Source: Streptomyces sp. AC550_RSS872 (GTDB taxonomy: Bacteria; Actinomycetota; Actinomycetes; Streptomycetales; Streptomycetaceae). From it: 64,000 nucleotides of DNA. The notes below the pieces were generated by a model that was not told where the DNA came from, did no database searches, and saw only the letters and a program-made list of their open reading frames with translations. Made by a program: the position numbers and the translations under genes. The stretch covers positions 25,554-89,553 of the forward strand of contig NZ_JAGMUL010000039.1 of the NCBI RefSeq assembly GCF_019049285.1. The letters are read 5' to 3'. Shown piece after piece: positions 53,106 through 62,106 of the stretch. Numbering within the stretch: position 1 is the first letter of the stretch; every line of letters starts with the position of its first letter.

Positions 53106-53912
53106 ATGCACGGGACGCCCCTCGGGCCCACTCCGCCCTCGCCGCTGCCGACCGAACGGTTGCAGTTCGCCATGCCGCCCATGCACGAGTCCGTCGAGGA
53201 CGAGCGCCGACACCGCAAGGAACGGCTCGCGGGCGCGTTGCGGATCTTCGGGCGGCTCGGCTTCGAGGACGGGGTCTCCGGGCACATCACCGCGCGCGAT
53301 CCCGAGTTCAGCGACTGCTTCTGGGTGAACCCGTTCGGGATGCCGTTCAAGCACGTCACCGTCAGCGACCTGGTCCTCGCCAACTCGGAGGGACAGGTGG
53401 TCGAAGGGCGGTACCACGTCAACCAGGCGGCGTTCACCGTGCACTCCCAGGTCCACGCGACCCGCCCCGACGTCGTCGCCGTCGCCCACTGCCACTCGGT
53501 GCACGGACGGGCGCTCGCGGCGCTGGGGGAGCTCCTGGACCCGATCACCCAGGAGAGCTGCGCCTTCTACGAGGACCACGCCCTCTACGACGCCTACTCG
53601 GGCGTGGCCGTCGACGCCGTGGAGGGCCGCCGGATCGCGACCGCGCTCGGCTCCCGCAAGGCCCTCGTCCTGCGCAACCACGGCCTCCTGACCGTCGGCG
53701 ACTCCGTGGACGCGGCGGCCTGGTGGTTCCTGTCGATGGAACGGTCCAGCCAGGTGCAGCTGACGGCCCGGGCGGCGGGGCGTCCGGTGCTCATCGAGCA
53801 TCGGCAGGCCGTGGCCACACGGGAGCAGCTGGGCGGGGATCTGGTGGCGTGGATCAACTATCAGCCGCTGTGGCAGGACGTGAGCCGGAGCGAGCCGGAT
53901 CTGTTGAGCTGA
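53106..53912 (+). CDS. class II aldolase/adducin family protein
   Basis: A 268-residue protein of the metal-dependent class II aldolase/epimerase fold (L-fuculose-1-phosphate aldolase, ribulose-5-phosphate epimerase). The Zn-binding His residues are in HCHSVHG and RNHGLLTVG; GVSGHITARDP and NPFGMPFKHVTVSDL are also diagnostic. The family cleaves or epimerises phosphorylated sugars, but this subgroup is often annotated only by fold. GGGAGG lies at good spacing before the ATG. No sugar kinase or isomerase is nearby, so the substrate is open. Confidence 0.88.
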   Translation: MHGTPLGPTPPSPLPTERLQFAMPPMHESVEDERRHRKERLAGALRIFGRLGFEDGVSGHITARDPEFSDCFWVNPFGMPFKHVTVSDLVLANSEGQVVEGRYHVNQAAFTVHSQVHATRPDVVAVAHCHSVHGRALAALGELLDPITQESCAFYEDHALYDAYSGVAVDAVEGRRIATALGSRKALVLRNHGLLTVGDSVDAAAWWFLSMERSSQVQLTARAAGRPVLIEHRQAVATREQLGGDLVAWINYQPLWQDVSRSEPDLLS

Positions 53913-53955
53913 CGGCTGGGAGGGCCGAGGCCGGTCCGTAGCCCTGCGGCCGAGC

Positions 53956-54876
53956 TCAGAAGCCCCGGAGGACTACCGCCTTCGTCATCGCGAACTCCTC
54001 GTCCGTGAGTACGCCGTCCCGGTGCAGCTCCCCCAACTCCCGCAGTCTGCGCAGGAGTACGTCGTGGTGGTCGGCCGGGGGCGGGACGGGCGCCGTCAGC
54101 TGGGTGCGGTCGGTGCGGTCGGTGCGGTCCGCCTCGTCCGCCGGGTCCGTGTGGTCGATGGCCGGGCGGGTCGACGGGTGCGGCAGGCGGGCGGTGACCG
54201 CGGTGGCCACCAGGGCGGTGAGCAGGTCACGGCGGACGCTGCCCCAGAGGTCGAGCGCGTACGGGTCCTTCTCCGGCGGCAGTTGGGAGAACACCGTCTC
54301 CCGGGTCACGAACCGCAGGAAGCCGTCCTCCTGACCGGAGTTGGGCAGCCACTCGACCTGGAGGAGGTCGCCCACGCCGATGATGCGCGGGCCGGTCGCC
54401 CGTTTGACCCGGTCGGAGGTGTCGGACCAGTCGATCCGCACCTGGCTGCCGTCGAAGGAGACCGTGCCGTCGGAGGAACGGACAGAGACCGGGACGGGTG
54501 GCCCGGGGAGGAGATAGGTGTTGGTCGGCTCCTTGGGGATCTGGTCCAGGAGCAGTGCGTGGCGGATCTCCTCGGCGACGTACTCGGCGACCCCGGCACG
54601 GTCGACGTCCACCGTCAGCCGGTACGGATCCGCCGTGTCGGGCAGCCGGCCGCCGGTCGCCTGGAGCAGCGGGTCGGCGCCCTCGCGCAGCCGCATCCGC
54701 AGCCGTCCTCGTTTGCGCTCGGGCTCGAAGACGATGCTCGCGACGGCTTCGAGGGGTACGGCGATCTCTCCGTAGGTCTGCCGGAACAGCGGCACGGAGC
54801 GGTGGAGTCCCGGCGTGATCCGGACCGTTGTGCCGTCGAAGGCCCAGGTCCCGTCGCGCTGGATGATCTCGGCCAT
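53956..54876 (-). CDS. DUF4429/SHOCT domain protein
   Basis: A 306-residue soluble protein with two copies of the DUF4429 fold (GTWAFDGTTVRITPG near the start; GTVSFDGSQVRIDW near residue 150). An Asp-Arg-Thr repeat linker (from a CGGTCGGTG DNA repeat near 54110) leads to a C-terminal SHOCT motif (LRELGELHRDGVLTDEEFAMTK), a short helical pair often attached to membrane-linked or oligomeric proteins. The PH-like DUF4429 domain may bind lipid or protein; the function is unknown. The ATG has no clear ribosome site. Confidence 0.85.
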   Translation of the reverse strand: MAEIIQRDGTWAFDGTTVRITPGLHRSVPLFRQTYGEIAVPLEAVASIVFEPERKRGRLRMRLREGADPLLQATGGRLPDTADPYRLTVDVDRAGVAEYVAEEIRHALLLDQIPKEPTNTYLLPGPPVPVSVRSSDGTVSFDGSQVRIDWSDTSDRVKRATGPRIIGVGDLLQVEWLPNSGQEDGFLRFVTRETVFSQLPPEKDPYALDLWGSVRRDLLTALVATAVTARLPHPSTRPAIDHTDPADEADRTDRTDRTQLTAPVPPPADHHDVLLRRLRELGELHRDGVLTDEEFAMTKAVVLRGF

Positions 54877-55089
54877 AGGGAAATTCTCGCAGCCGGGTCA
54901 ACACGGGGAGCCCGCCCATCACCCGCGCCGAACGGACCTGACAGGCGGGTCGTGCCTGGACTACGGCACAATTCGCTGTCGCCGTACGTGAGTTGGCGGC
55001 AGTGGTGGTCGGTGGTGCGACCGGGACCGGAATCGGCGGTGGCCGGTATCTGAGACCGGGCTGCCGATCGAGGGGCAGTGGGGCTATAA

Positions 55090-55138
55090 GGCCATAGGCC
55101 ATAGGCCATGGGTGATGGGTCATAGGTCATGGGTCATC
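55090..55138. repeat. 7-bp tandem microsatellite
   Basis: Seven consecutive heptamers of the form GGYSATN (GGCCATA, GGCCATA, GGCCATG, GGTGATG, GGTCATA, GGTCATG, GGTCATC). They lie in the intergenic region between the DUF4429 gene and the next membrane-protein gene. Partial self-complementarity (GGCC, ATGGG) could allow slippage. Confidence 0.85.
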
Positions 55139-55174
55139 GGGGCATGAGGGTTTTCGGGAAGGCGGGCGTCGGGC

Positions 55175-56455
55175 GTGGCGGTGCAGGAGGCTGGGCGGGG
55201 CAGCGCGGCGGTGGGCGCGCATGGGGGTGGCTGCACCTGCGGGGACTGTCCGCACGGGGCGCGGGCGGGACATCGGCGCGCGGTCGCCGAATTCCTGTTG
55301 AAACGGGATGAATTCGCGGCCGGTCAAGGGCTCCCGGCGGCGGTGGCCCACTCGGCCTCGGCCTCCCGGCAGTGGGTCTCGGAGGAGCTGACACAGTCGG
55401 CGGAACTCGTCGCCGAGCGGGGACGCGCCGAGGGGGAGGCGTGGCTGGCCCGGCTGTGGTCGCGTACGACGGGTGTCGTCTGGGGTCTCGTCGTCGCGTT
55501 GCTGCTGGTGCAGGCACTCACGGCGATCGGCGCGGGGTGGACGTCGGCGCGTACGGCCGGTCTGCTGGCGGCGCTGGTGACGGCCGGGGCGCTCACGGCC
55601 GCGTCGTGGTTCCACCGGGCGCGCGGCGGGGCGCTGGCTCCGGTCATCGGTGAGGACAACCGGCTGTCCACGTCGCGTGCGGTGGCCGCGGCCTGGGTGC
55701 TGTTCGTGGCCTACGCCGTGCTCGTGCTGGTGGTGCAGCTTGCGGCGGCGTCCGGGCACCGTGAGCGCGACGCGTTGATCGCCGGTCTCGAACTCGGGCG
55801 GGGTACCGGTGTGGTGACCGTGCTCGCCGTGGTCTGTGCCATCGCGGTGCTGGTGCGACGGGTCGTCGGGGTGCGGGTGCTCGGCCAGCGCCTCCAGAAA
55901 GTGCGGGCGCATCGGCCTCGGGCTGCGGATCTGCTGACGGACGACGCGGGGCGGGGCACCTTCGCGGACGTCCAGTACGTCGTGATCAGCGGGGTGGCGC
56001 TGCTGTTCGCGGCGGTGCGGTTGGCTCGGCGCCCGGATCAGTTGCCCGATCTGCCGTGGGGGTTGGCGGTGGTCGTGCTGGTCTCGGCCGCGACGTATCT
56101 GGCCGGGAAGTACGCCGAGGGGGGTCGGCCGGTGATCCTCTCGGTGGTGCGGGCGCGGGAGGCCGGCGACCTGGACGCGCCCATCCGTACGGGTGACGAC
56201 ATCGAGATCCGGGGGGCCGGGTTCGTGCCGCCGGGGGCGCAGGGGGCGGATCGGCTGTCGCGGATGGTGGTGCGGATCGGGGCGGTGCATGTGCGAGTGC
56301 CGCTGGTGCCGGTGAACGGGGGGTTCAGCAATCCGACGGACGCGGTGCTCACGGTGCCGGTGCCGGCGGATGTGGAGCCGGGGCGGGTCGAGGTGCAGGT
56401 GGTCAGTGCGGTGGGGGTGGAGACGAATCGGTACGTGATCGATGTGACCGAGTGA
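55175..56455 (+). CDS. multi-pass membrane protein of unknown function
   Basis: A 426-residue integral membrane protein. A Cys-rich N-terminal stretch (GGGCTCGDCPHG) and an amphipathic cytoplasmic region precede about six transmembrane helices (for example VVWGLVVALLLVQALTAIG, AWVLFVAYAVLVLVVQLAA, VVTVLAVVCAIAVLV). The last ~110 residues form a soluble beta-rich, possibly IPT/TIG-like domain (GDDIEIRGAGFVPPG, VNGGFSNPTDAVLTVPVPAD). I do not know a function. The GTG start has GGAAGG about 14 bases upstream, so the exact start is uncertain. A hexamer repeat lies just after the stop. Confidence 0.82.
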   Translation: MAVQEAGRGSAAVGAHGGGCTCGDCPHGARAGHRRAVAEFLLKRDEFAAGQGLPAAVAHSASASRQWVSEELTQSAELVAERGRAEGEAWLARLWSRTTGVVWGLVVALLLVQALTAIGAGWTSARTAGLLAALVTAGALTAASWFHRARGGALAPVIGEDNRLSTSRAVAAAWVLFVAYAVLVLVVQLAAASGHRERDALIAGLELGRGTGVVTVLAVVCAIAVLVRRVVGVRVLGQRLQKVRAHRPRAADLLTDDAGRGTFADVQYVVISGVALLFAAVRLARRPDQLPDLPWGLAVVVLVSAATYLAGKYAEGGRPVILSVVRAREAGDLDAPIRTGDDIEIRGAGFVPPGAQGADRLSRMVVRIGAVHVRVPLVPVNGGFSNPTDAVLTVPVPADVEPGRVEVQVVSAVGVETNRYVIDVTE

Positions 56456-56486
56456 CGGTGCCTCCGGCGGGTGGGCCGCCGTGGGC

Positions 56487-56522
56487 GGGTGCGGGTGCGG
56501 GTGCGGGTGCGGGTGCGGGTGC
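56487..56522. repeat. 6-bp tandem microsatellite
   Basis: Six perfect GGGTGC units in a row, 32 bases after the membrane-protein stop and before the DoxX gene. It is non-coding and likely length-variable. Confidence 0.9.
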
Positions 56523-56669
56523 GGGGGTGCTTCTCGTCCCAGGAGGATCCTGGGCACTGCCGTTGCTGACGCGGGGTTTCCCTCGGCCGGGCGTGGCCGG
56601 AGAATACGGGGCGGTGACAGGTGAGCGACGCGAGCGCCGCGTACGTATCGTCTGTTGAGGGGTCACGGC

Positions 56670-57227
56670 ATGGCGGGCGAGAGGCGGCTACGGGCGATGA
56701 CTCACGGTATGCATTCGGACACGCACACCCCCTATCTCGACGGCGACCGCAATTGGCGGGACACGGCTACCCGGTATGCGTTGCTTCCGCTGCGCGTCTT
56801 TCTGGGCGTCACTTTTATCTATGCCGGACTGGACAAGCTCACCGACAGCGCCTTTATGAAGGACTCCGGTGCGGGGTCGGTCGGCGACATGATGCGTGCT
56901 GTTCGTGACTCCTCGGCCATTCCGGCCCTGGTGGACATGGCCCTGGAGAGTCCCGTCGGGTTTGGCTATGCGATTGCCTTCGGTGAGCTGGCCGTCGGTA
57001 TCGGGACGTTGATCGGGCTGTTCGCCCGACTGGCGGCGCTCGGTGGGGCGCTCATTTCGCTGAGCTTGTGGCTGACGGTGAGCTGGGCCTCCGATCCGTA
57101 CTACTACGGCAATGACCTGGCGTATCTGATGGCGTGGCTGCCTCTCGTGCTGGCGGGCGCCCCCATGCTGTCCGTGGATGCGGCGCTGCGTGGGCGGCGA
57201 CGGCAGCGGGTGGGCGGTTATCGGTAG
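56670..57227 (+). CDS. DoxX-family membrane protein
   Basis: A 185-residue four-helix membrane protein of the DoxX family (LLPLRVFLGVTFIYAGLDKL, FGYAIAFGELAVGIGTLIGL, RLAALGGALISLSLWLTVSW, DLAYLMAWLPLVLAGAP). Relatives include the small subunit of thiosulfate:quinone oxidoreductase and MadB-like proteins linked to thiol stress, but the role of this one is unknown. I chose the ATG at 56670, with GAGGGG eight bases upstream; an ATG at 56700 would shorten the cytoplasmic tail. The stop overlaps the 3' end of the convergent small-protein gene by 10 bases. Confidence 0.87.
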   Translation: MAGERRLRAMTHGMHSDTHTPYLDGDRNWRDTATRYALLPLRVFLGVTFIYAGLDKLTDSAFMKDSGAGSVGDMMRAVRDSSAIPALVDMALESPVGFGYAIAFGELAVGIGTLIGLFARLAALGGALISLSLWLTVSWASDPYYYGNDLAYLMAWLPLVLAGAPMLSVDAALRGRRRQRVGGYR

Positions 57228-57445
57228 TCAGCCGGGGGTCGGGGATCCGCGGCGCTGCGCTTGCGTATTCCTCGGGTCAGGACCCCTACCGCTCCTGCCA
57301 GGCAGAGGCCGCCCATGACCAGAGGGATGACGACGAACCAAGGTGTCTCCCAGGCGCCGCCCGCGTCTCCGGCGTAGATGATGCCCGTGAGGGTCAGGAA
57401 GGTGCCGGCGACCAGCCTGCCGGGCTGGAACTCATGACGTAGCAC
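57218..57445 (-). CDS. small two-helix membrane protein
   Basis: A 75-residue protein with two transmembrane helices (LVAGTFLTLTGIIYAG and WFVVIPLVMGGLCLAGAVGVL). The GTG start overlaps the end of the upstream PspC gene by 14 bases, so translation is coupled and the two form an operon. The hydrophobic two-helix layout and the partner suggest an accessory of the PspC membrane complex. No family is recognised beyond that. Confidence 0.8.
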   Translation of the reverse strand: MLRHEFQPGRLVAGTFLTLTGIIYAGDAGGAWETPWFVVIPLVMGGLCLAGAVGVLTRGIRKRSAADPRPPADYR

Positions 57446-58823
57446 GGCTCACCTCCGCCTGTCCCACGCCTACGCTCAGATCGAGGTCCAGTGTGCCCGC
57501 CTCCTTGGTGCCCGTGGGCGGTGTCAGCGTCACTTCCTTGTGTTGGCCCGGTGCCACATCCACGTCCTGCTGGTCGTCGCCCGGCAACTGGATGTCTCCC
57601 ACTCCGACGTCGATGCTCAGCCGCACGGTCACGTCCTTGGGGACGATCACCTTCAGCCGGCCCACGCCTACGTCGGCTCTGGTGGTCAACGTCTTGTCCT
57701 CGGCGATGGTCAGGCGGGTCAGGTCCAGGGTGCCGACGCCTGTGCCGAGGTCGTACTGCTGCTGTACGTCGGCCACGGCCGCCGGTCTCCAGCTCCGCTC
57801 GACCCAGTGGGTGCTGATGTCCTTGGGCAGTGCCGCCGAAGCGGCCAGCAGGCCCGCGGTGACGATCGCCAGGAATATGGAGCCCGCTCCCGTACGGCCC
57901 AGGAACGCGCTGACGGCTATGCCCAGGCCGAGGACGAGCAGCGCGCAGGCCAGGCCGGTCTGGAGGCTGGTGCCGAGGGCGCGGTCCTCCCAGGTCGCGC
58001 CGGTGCCGAGGGCGCCCGCGAGGAGGGCCAGCAGGAACACCCAGCCGCCGATCCAGCGGGGGCCGCGCGGCTTCGGCTGCTGAGGGCGCCGGGCGCGTAC
58101 GTCCCCGCGGCTGCTCCAGGTGCCGAGGCCGATGCTGACGGCCGCCGCGATGTCGCGGTCGCGGGAGTCGCGAGGGCCCCAGAGATAGCCGGTGCCGCCC
58201 TCGTGGGTGCCGTCCTTGACGATGGGGTCGCGCCACCAGGAGGGGTAGCCGGTGGGGACCGGTGGGGCCTGTGCCTCCGGTGGGGCGTCGGCCACGGCCT
58301 GGGCGGCGAGCGGGTCGGGGTCGGGGGTGCTGCGGTGCCGGGACCAGTAGCCGGCGCCCGCGACGAGGAGGGAGAGGACGACGGCGAAGGCCAGCACACC
58401 GCCGTTCCTCAGCAGCGTCAGGAACACGCCGCAGCCGACCAGCGCGAACAGCACGGCCGTCAGCGCCTGGCCGTCGACGCGGCCGGTCAGCAGTTTGCGC
58501 ACCTCGTTCTCGTCCTCGTCGTCGTACGGGACGAAGAGCCAGGCGAAGCCGTAGAAGAGGAGACCTATGCCACCGGTCGCGGAGAGTACGGCGAGGGTGA
58601 TCCGGAAGATCACCGGGTCCATGTCGCACTGCCGCCCGAGCCCGGCGCACACACCGGCCAGCATCTTGTGCCGACGGTCGCGCCGGAACTTGTGCGGCGG
58701 GTCGAGTGCCTCCGCTTCCATGCCCGCCTGCTCGGACGCGGCTGACGGGCCGGACGCGGTGCCCGCGGTGGGCACGGCGTCCGGCTCGGGCACGGAGTCC
58801 GCGGCGGGCTGGTGATCTGTCAT
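57432..58823 (-). CDS. PspC-domain membrane protein
   Basis: A 463-residue membrane protein. A disordered N-terminus is followed by a PspC domain at about 42-103 (FRRDRRHKMLAGVCAGLGRQ, LLFYGFAWLFVPYDDEDE). Several more transmembrane helices follow (ALTAVLFALVGCGVFLTLL, WVFLLALLAGALG, LACALLVLGLGIAVSAFL, FLAIVTAGLLAASAAL). A C-terminal beta-helix-like soluble domain of LiaF/DUF4097 type (GVGRLKVIVPKDVTVRLSIDV, DIQLPGDD) completes it. PspC and LiaF-type domains report membrane stress. The ATG at 58823 is preceded by GGACAC. It is divergent from a PspC-histidine kinase, so both halves likely belong to one signalling module. Confidence 0.88.
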   Translation of the reverse strand: MTDHQPAADSVPEPDAVPTAGTASGPSAASEQAGMEAEALDPPHKFRRDRRHKMLAGVCAGLGRQCDMDPVIFRITLAVLSATGGIGLLFYGFAWLFVPYDDEDENEVRKLLTGRVDGQALTAVLFALVGCGVFLTLLRNGGVLAFAVVLSLLVAGAGYWSRHRSTPDPDPLAAQAVADAPPEAQAPPVPTGYPSWWRDPIVKDGTHEGGTGYLWGPRDSRDRDIAAAVSIGLGTWSSRGDVRARRPQQPKPRGPRWIGGWVFLLALLAGALGTGATWEDRALGTSLQTGLACALLVLGLGIAVSAFLGRTGAGSIFLAIVTAGLLAASAALPKDISTHWVERSWRPAAVADVQQQYDLGTGVGTLDLTRLTIAEDKTLTTRADVGVGRLKVIVPKDVTVRLSIDVGVGDIQLPGDDQQDVDVAPGQHKEVTLTPPTGTKEAGTLDLDLSVGVGQAEVSRATS

Positions 58824-59002
58824 GTGTCCATGGTGACGGGCGGGTCCGTCTTGCGGGAGTCGGAACGACCCTGGTCGGACCCTGATATCGGCCCTGAGGA
58901 GGGGGCGGGGGAAGTGTTCGACGCGGCGGGTCGCGAAGATCAGGGGAGTATCGGGGGTCGACCCTGATGCCCCGGTGCTCCGACCGTGTGAACATCGATG
59001 GC

Positions 59003-60292
59003 ATGCCGGAAGCCGCAGCAGCGCCACTCGTCGAACCGCGGCCGCCGCGCAAGCTCTACCGCAGCAGTGACGGACGCTGGCTCGGGGGCGTGGCGCGGGG
59101 GCTCGCCGGGCATCTCGGCCTGCCCGTGATCTGGGTGCGACTCGTCTTCGTCGGCCTGTTCATGGCGGACGGCCTGGGGGCGCTGCTGTATGCCGCGTTC
59201 TGGTTCTTCGTGCCGCTCGGCGTCGGCGGAGTCGGCGCTCAGCGGCCCTCTCCCTTCGCCACCGAGACCGCTCCCGACGGCCGGCGCAAGCTCGTCGCCC
59301 GTAAGCCGGACAAGGGGCAGATCGTCGCGCTGCTCCTCATGGTCGTGGTGGCGATGGTCTTCGTCGGCAGCGTGGACCTGGGCAGCGGCGCCAAGGCCTA
59401 CCTCCTGCCCGCCGTGCTCGTCGGCGCGGGCGTCGCCCTGGTCTGGCGCCAGGCGGACAACTCCCGGCGGGCCCGCTGGATGGAGGTCGGCCGGCGCCGC
59501 CGCACCCTCACCCTGCTGCGTGCCGCGGGCGGCGTCGTCCTGGTCACGGCCGGCGTCTCCGGCATCTTCGTCCTCCAGGGCTCCGCCGCCCACCTCGGCT
59601 CCGTCCTTCAGGCGGCCCTGGCGGTCCTCGTCGGTATAACGCTCCTCGCGGGTCCGTATCTGGTCCGGATGACGCAGGACCTGTCCGAGGAACGCCTGAT
59701 GCGCATCCGCGCCCAGGAGCGCGCCGAGGTCGCCGCGCACGTCCACGACTCGGTGCTGCACACCCTGACCCTGATCCAGCGCAACGCGGAGAACGCGAAC
59801 GAGGTCCGCCGCCTCGCCCGCGCCCAGGAGCGCGACCTGCGCACCTGGCTCTACAAACCCGAGGGCACCGGCAAGGACGAGGCCGACGAACCCGCCAACC
59901 TCGCCGACGCGGTCCGGCGCAACGCCGCCGAGATCGAGGACAAGCACGGCGTCCCCATAGAGGTCGTGGTCGTCGGCGACTGCCCGCTCGACGAGAGAAT
60001 CGGAGCGCAGATGCAGGCCGCGCGCGAGGCGATGGTGAACGCCGCGAAGTACGGTGGCGAGGGCGGCGCCGTGCAGGTCTACGCCGAGGTGGAGGGAAAG
60101 ACCGTGTTCGTGTCCGTCCGGGACCGCGGTCCGGGCTTCGACCTCGACTCGATACCCGCCGACCGCATGGGCGTCAGAGAATCGATCATCGGCCGTATGG
60201 AGCGCAACGGCGGTACGGCCCGGCTCCGGGCGGTGCCCGACGGCGGTACGGAGGTCGAGCTGGAGATGGAGAGGGCGGAGAAGACGTCATGA
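59003..60292 (+). CDS. PspC-domain sensor histidine kinase
   Basis: A 429-residue membrane sensor kinase. The N-terminal PspC domain (KLYRSSDGRWLGGVARGLAGH, LYAAFWFFVPLGVGG) and four or five further helices replace a classical sensor. The dimerisation/acceptor helix is VAAHVHDSVLHTL, with His248 just before the conserved Asp as the phospho-acceptor, followed by the ATPase domain (EAMVNAAKYGG, VRDRGPGFDLDSI). This is the LiaS/NarL-type layout of actinobacterial PspC kinases, likely sensing membrane or lipid II perturbation. The ATG at 59003 is chosen; other in-frame starts lie at 58967 and 58988. It overlaps the response regulator gene by 4 bases. Confidence 0.9.
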   Translation: MPEAAAAPLVEPRPPRKLYRSSDGRWLGGVARGLAGHLGLPVIWVRLVFVGLFMADGLGALLYAAFWFFVPLGVGGVGAQRPSPFATETAPDGRRKLVARKPDKGQIVALLLMVVVAMVFVGSVDLGSGAKAYLLPAVLVGAGVALVWRQADNSRRARWMEVGRRRRTLTLLRAAGGVVLVTAGVSGIFVLQGSAAHLGSVLQAALAVLVGITLLAGPYLVRMTQDLSEERLMRIRAQERAEVAAHVHDSVLHTLTLIQRNAENANEVRRLARAQERDLRTWLYKPEGTGKDEADEPANLADAVRRNAAEIEDKHGVPIEVVVVGDCPLDERIGAQMQAAREAMVNAAKYGGEGGAVQVYAEVEGKTVFVSVRDRGPGFDLDSIPADRMGVRESIIGRMERNGGTARLRAVPDGGTEVELEMERAEKTS

Positions 60293-61008
60293 GCGACCCG
60301 ACCGAGGCGAACGAGCCTGTGGAGTCGACCGGCGGGAGCGCGGTCGAGCGGCATGTGCGTGTGGTCCTCGTCGACGACCACCGCATGTTCCGTACCGGAG
60401 TCCAGGCCGAGATCGGCCGGACCGAGCAGACCGGCGTCGAGGTCGTCGGGGAGGCCGATGACGTCGACCAGGCGGTCACGGTCATCACCGCGACGCGGCC
60501 CGAGGTCGTCCTCCTCGACGTGCACCTCCCGGGTGGCGGCGGGGTCGAAGTCCTGCGCCGCTGCGCCCCGTTGATGGCGGACGCCGAGCAGCCCGTCCGC
60601 TTCCTCGCCCTGTCCGTCTCGGACGCGGCGGAGGATGTGATCGGGGTGATCCGGGGCGGTGCCCGGGGGTATGTCACCAAGACCATCACCGGTACCGACC
60701 TGGTCGACTCCATCTTCCGGGTCCAGGACGGCGATGCGGTGTTCTCGCCGCGCCTCGCCGGGTTCGTCCTGGACGCGTTCGCCTCGACGGACGCGCCGCC
60801 GGTCGACGAGGACCTCGACCGGCTCACCCAGCGCGAGCGGGAGGTGCTGCGGCTGATCGCGCGAGGGTACGCGTACAAGGAGATCGCCAAGCAGCTGTTC
60901 ATCTCCGTGAAGACGGTCGAGTCGCATGTGTCGGCGGTGCTGCGGAAGCTCCAGTTGTCCAACCGGCATGAGCTGACCAGGTGGGCGACGGCGCGGCGAC
61001 TGGTGTGA
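60289..61008 (+). CDS. NarL/LuxR-family response regulator
   Basis: A 239-residue DNA-binding regulator. The receiver domain has VVLVDDHRMFRTG, the phospho-acceptor Asp77 (VVLLDVHLPGGGG), LALSVS and VTK. The LuxR-type helix-turn-helix is LTQREREVLRLIARGYAYKE. The first 21 residues are disordered. The ATG overlaps the kinase stop (ATGA), so the two are co-translated as one two-component system. Likely targets are its own operon and the divergent PspC genes, where a membrane-stress circuit would close. Confidence 0.92.
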   Translation: MSDPTEANEPVESTGGSAVERHVRVVLVDDHRMFRTGVQAEIGRTEQTGVEVVGEADDVDQAVTVITATRPEVVLLDVHLPGGGGVEVLRRCAPLMADAEQPVRFLALSVSDAAEDVIGVIRGGARGYVTKTITGTDLVDSIFRVQDGDAVFSPRLAGFVLDAFASTDAPPVDEDLDRLTQREREVLRLIARGYAYKEIAKQLFISVKTVESHVSAVLRKLQLSNRHELTRWATARRLV

Positions 61009-61041
61009 GACCGGCCCCGGTGCGCCGGGGCGTCGGCTCGG

Positions 61042-62106
61042 TCAGGCGACCCGTGTGGCCCCCGCGAACGGCATCTCGTCGAGCGGGGCCACGCGGACCG
61101 GGGCCGAGGGGTTCGGGGCGTGGATCATCTGGCCGTTGCCGATGTAGAGGCCCACGTGGCTGATGCTGGAGTAGAAGAACACCAGGTCGCCCGGGAGCAG
61201 TTCGGAGCGGGAGACGCGGCGGCCGGTGTCGATCTGGGCGTAGGTCGTGCGGGGGAGGGAGAGGCCGGCCGAGCGGTAGGCGGCCTGGGTGAGGCCGGAG
61301 CAGTCGAAGGCGTTCGGGCCGGTCGCGCCCCAGACATAGGGGCTGCCGAGCTTGGAGTAGGCGTACGAAACGGCTGCCGCAGCACGGGCGTTGGGGGCCT
61401 GGGCCGTGGCCGAGCCGGGGGCTGACAGGGCGTCGCGGGTATCTGTCGAGGAGCGGGCGGCGCGGTCCGTGCCGTTCGCCTGGAGCCGGGCGCGCTCCTC
61501 CTCGGTCAGCCGGGCGAGCAGGTCGCGGGCCGTGTCCAGCTTGCCGTTGATCGTCCTGCTGTGGCGTTGCAGTTCCGCCTGGCGGGACTTCAGCGAGGTC
61601 AGTTCGATGTGCGCCGCACCGCGCAGCTGCTCGATCTCGCGCAGTTGGCTGCGAACGCTCGCGACGGAGGCCGCCTGACGGTTGCCGGTGCGTTCGGCGA
61701 ACTCCGCTCCGTCGAGGTAGCGGTCGGGGTCGGCGGAGAGAGCGAGTCGGAGGGCCGGGTCGAGGCCGCCGTCGCGGTACTGCGCCGCGGCCATCGAACC
61801 GAGCGCTTCCCGCGCCGAGTTGAGCTTCTCCGTCTTGCGGGCGGCCTCGTCCTGGAGTGTCTTGATCCGCTGCTCGGCCGCGTTCGCCTGCTCCTTCGCG
61901 CCGTTGTACTTCTCGGTCGCGACCTCCGCCTCCTGGTACAGCTTGTCCACCTTCGCTTTCACCTGCGTCGGAGTCAGCTGCGGCTCGGCATGTCCGGTCC
62001 CGTCGAAGCCCGTCGCCGTCGCCGCGCCCGCCAGGGCGATCGTCCATGCCGTGCGGGCCGTACTGCCGCCGGCCGAGCGCTGACGGGGTTTTCGGTGCGC
62101 TGCCAC
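61042..62106 (-). CDS. secreted NlpC/P60 peptidoglycan endopeptidase
   Basis: A 354-residue exported cell-wall hydrolase. A basic start and hydrophobic segment (WTIALAGAATATG) make a signal peptide ending near GTGHA. A long coiled-coil region of ~180 residues follows (KVDKLYQEAEVATEKYNGA, RIKTLQDEAARKTEKL). The C-terminal NlpC/P60 domain has Cys269 (NAFDCSGLTQA), His in ISHVGLYIG and a third polar residue in HAPNP. This is the RipA/DipM-like layout; it cuts stem peptides between gamma-D-Glu and the diamino acid. I use the GTG at 62106 (MAAHRKPRQR); GTG at 62118 or ATG at 62157 would add cytoplasmic residues. Confidence 0.9.
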   Translation of the reverse strand: MAAHRKPRQRSAGGSTARTAWTIALAGAATATGFDGTGHAEPQLTPTQVKAKVDKLYQEAEVATEKYNGAKEQANAAEQRIKTLQDEAARKTEKLNSAREALGSMAAAQYRDGGLDPALRLALSADPDRYLDGAEFAERTGNRQAASVASVRSQLREIEQLRGAAHIELTSLKSRQAELQRHSRTINGKLDTARDLLARLTEEERARLQANGTDRAARSSTDTRDALSAPGSATAQAPNARAAAAVSYAYSKLGSPYVWGATGPNAFDCSGLTQAAYRSAGLSLPRTTYAQIDTGRRVSRSELLPGDLVFFYSSISHVGLYIGNGQMIHAPNPSAPVRVAPLDEMPFAGATRVA

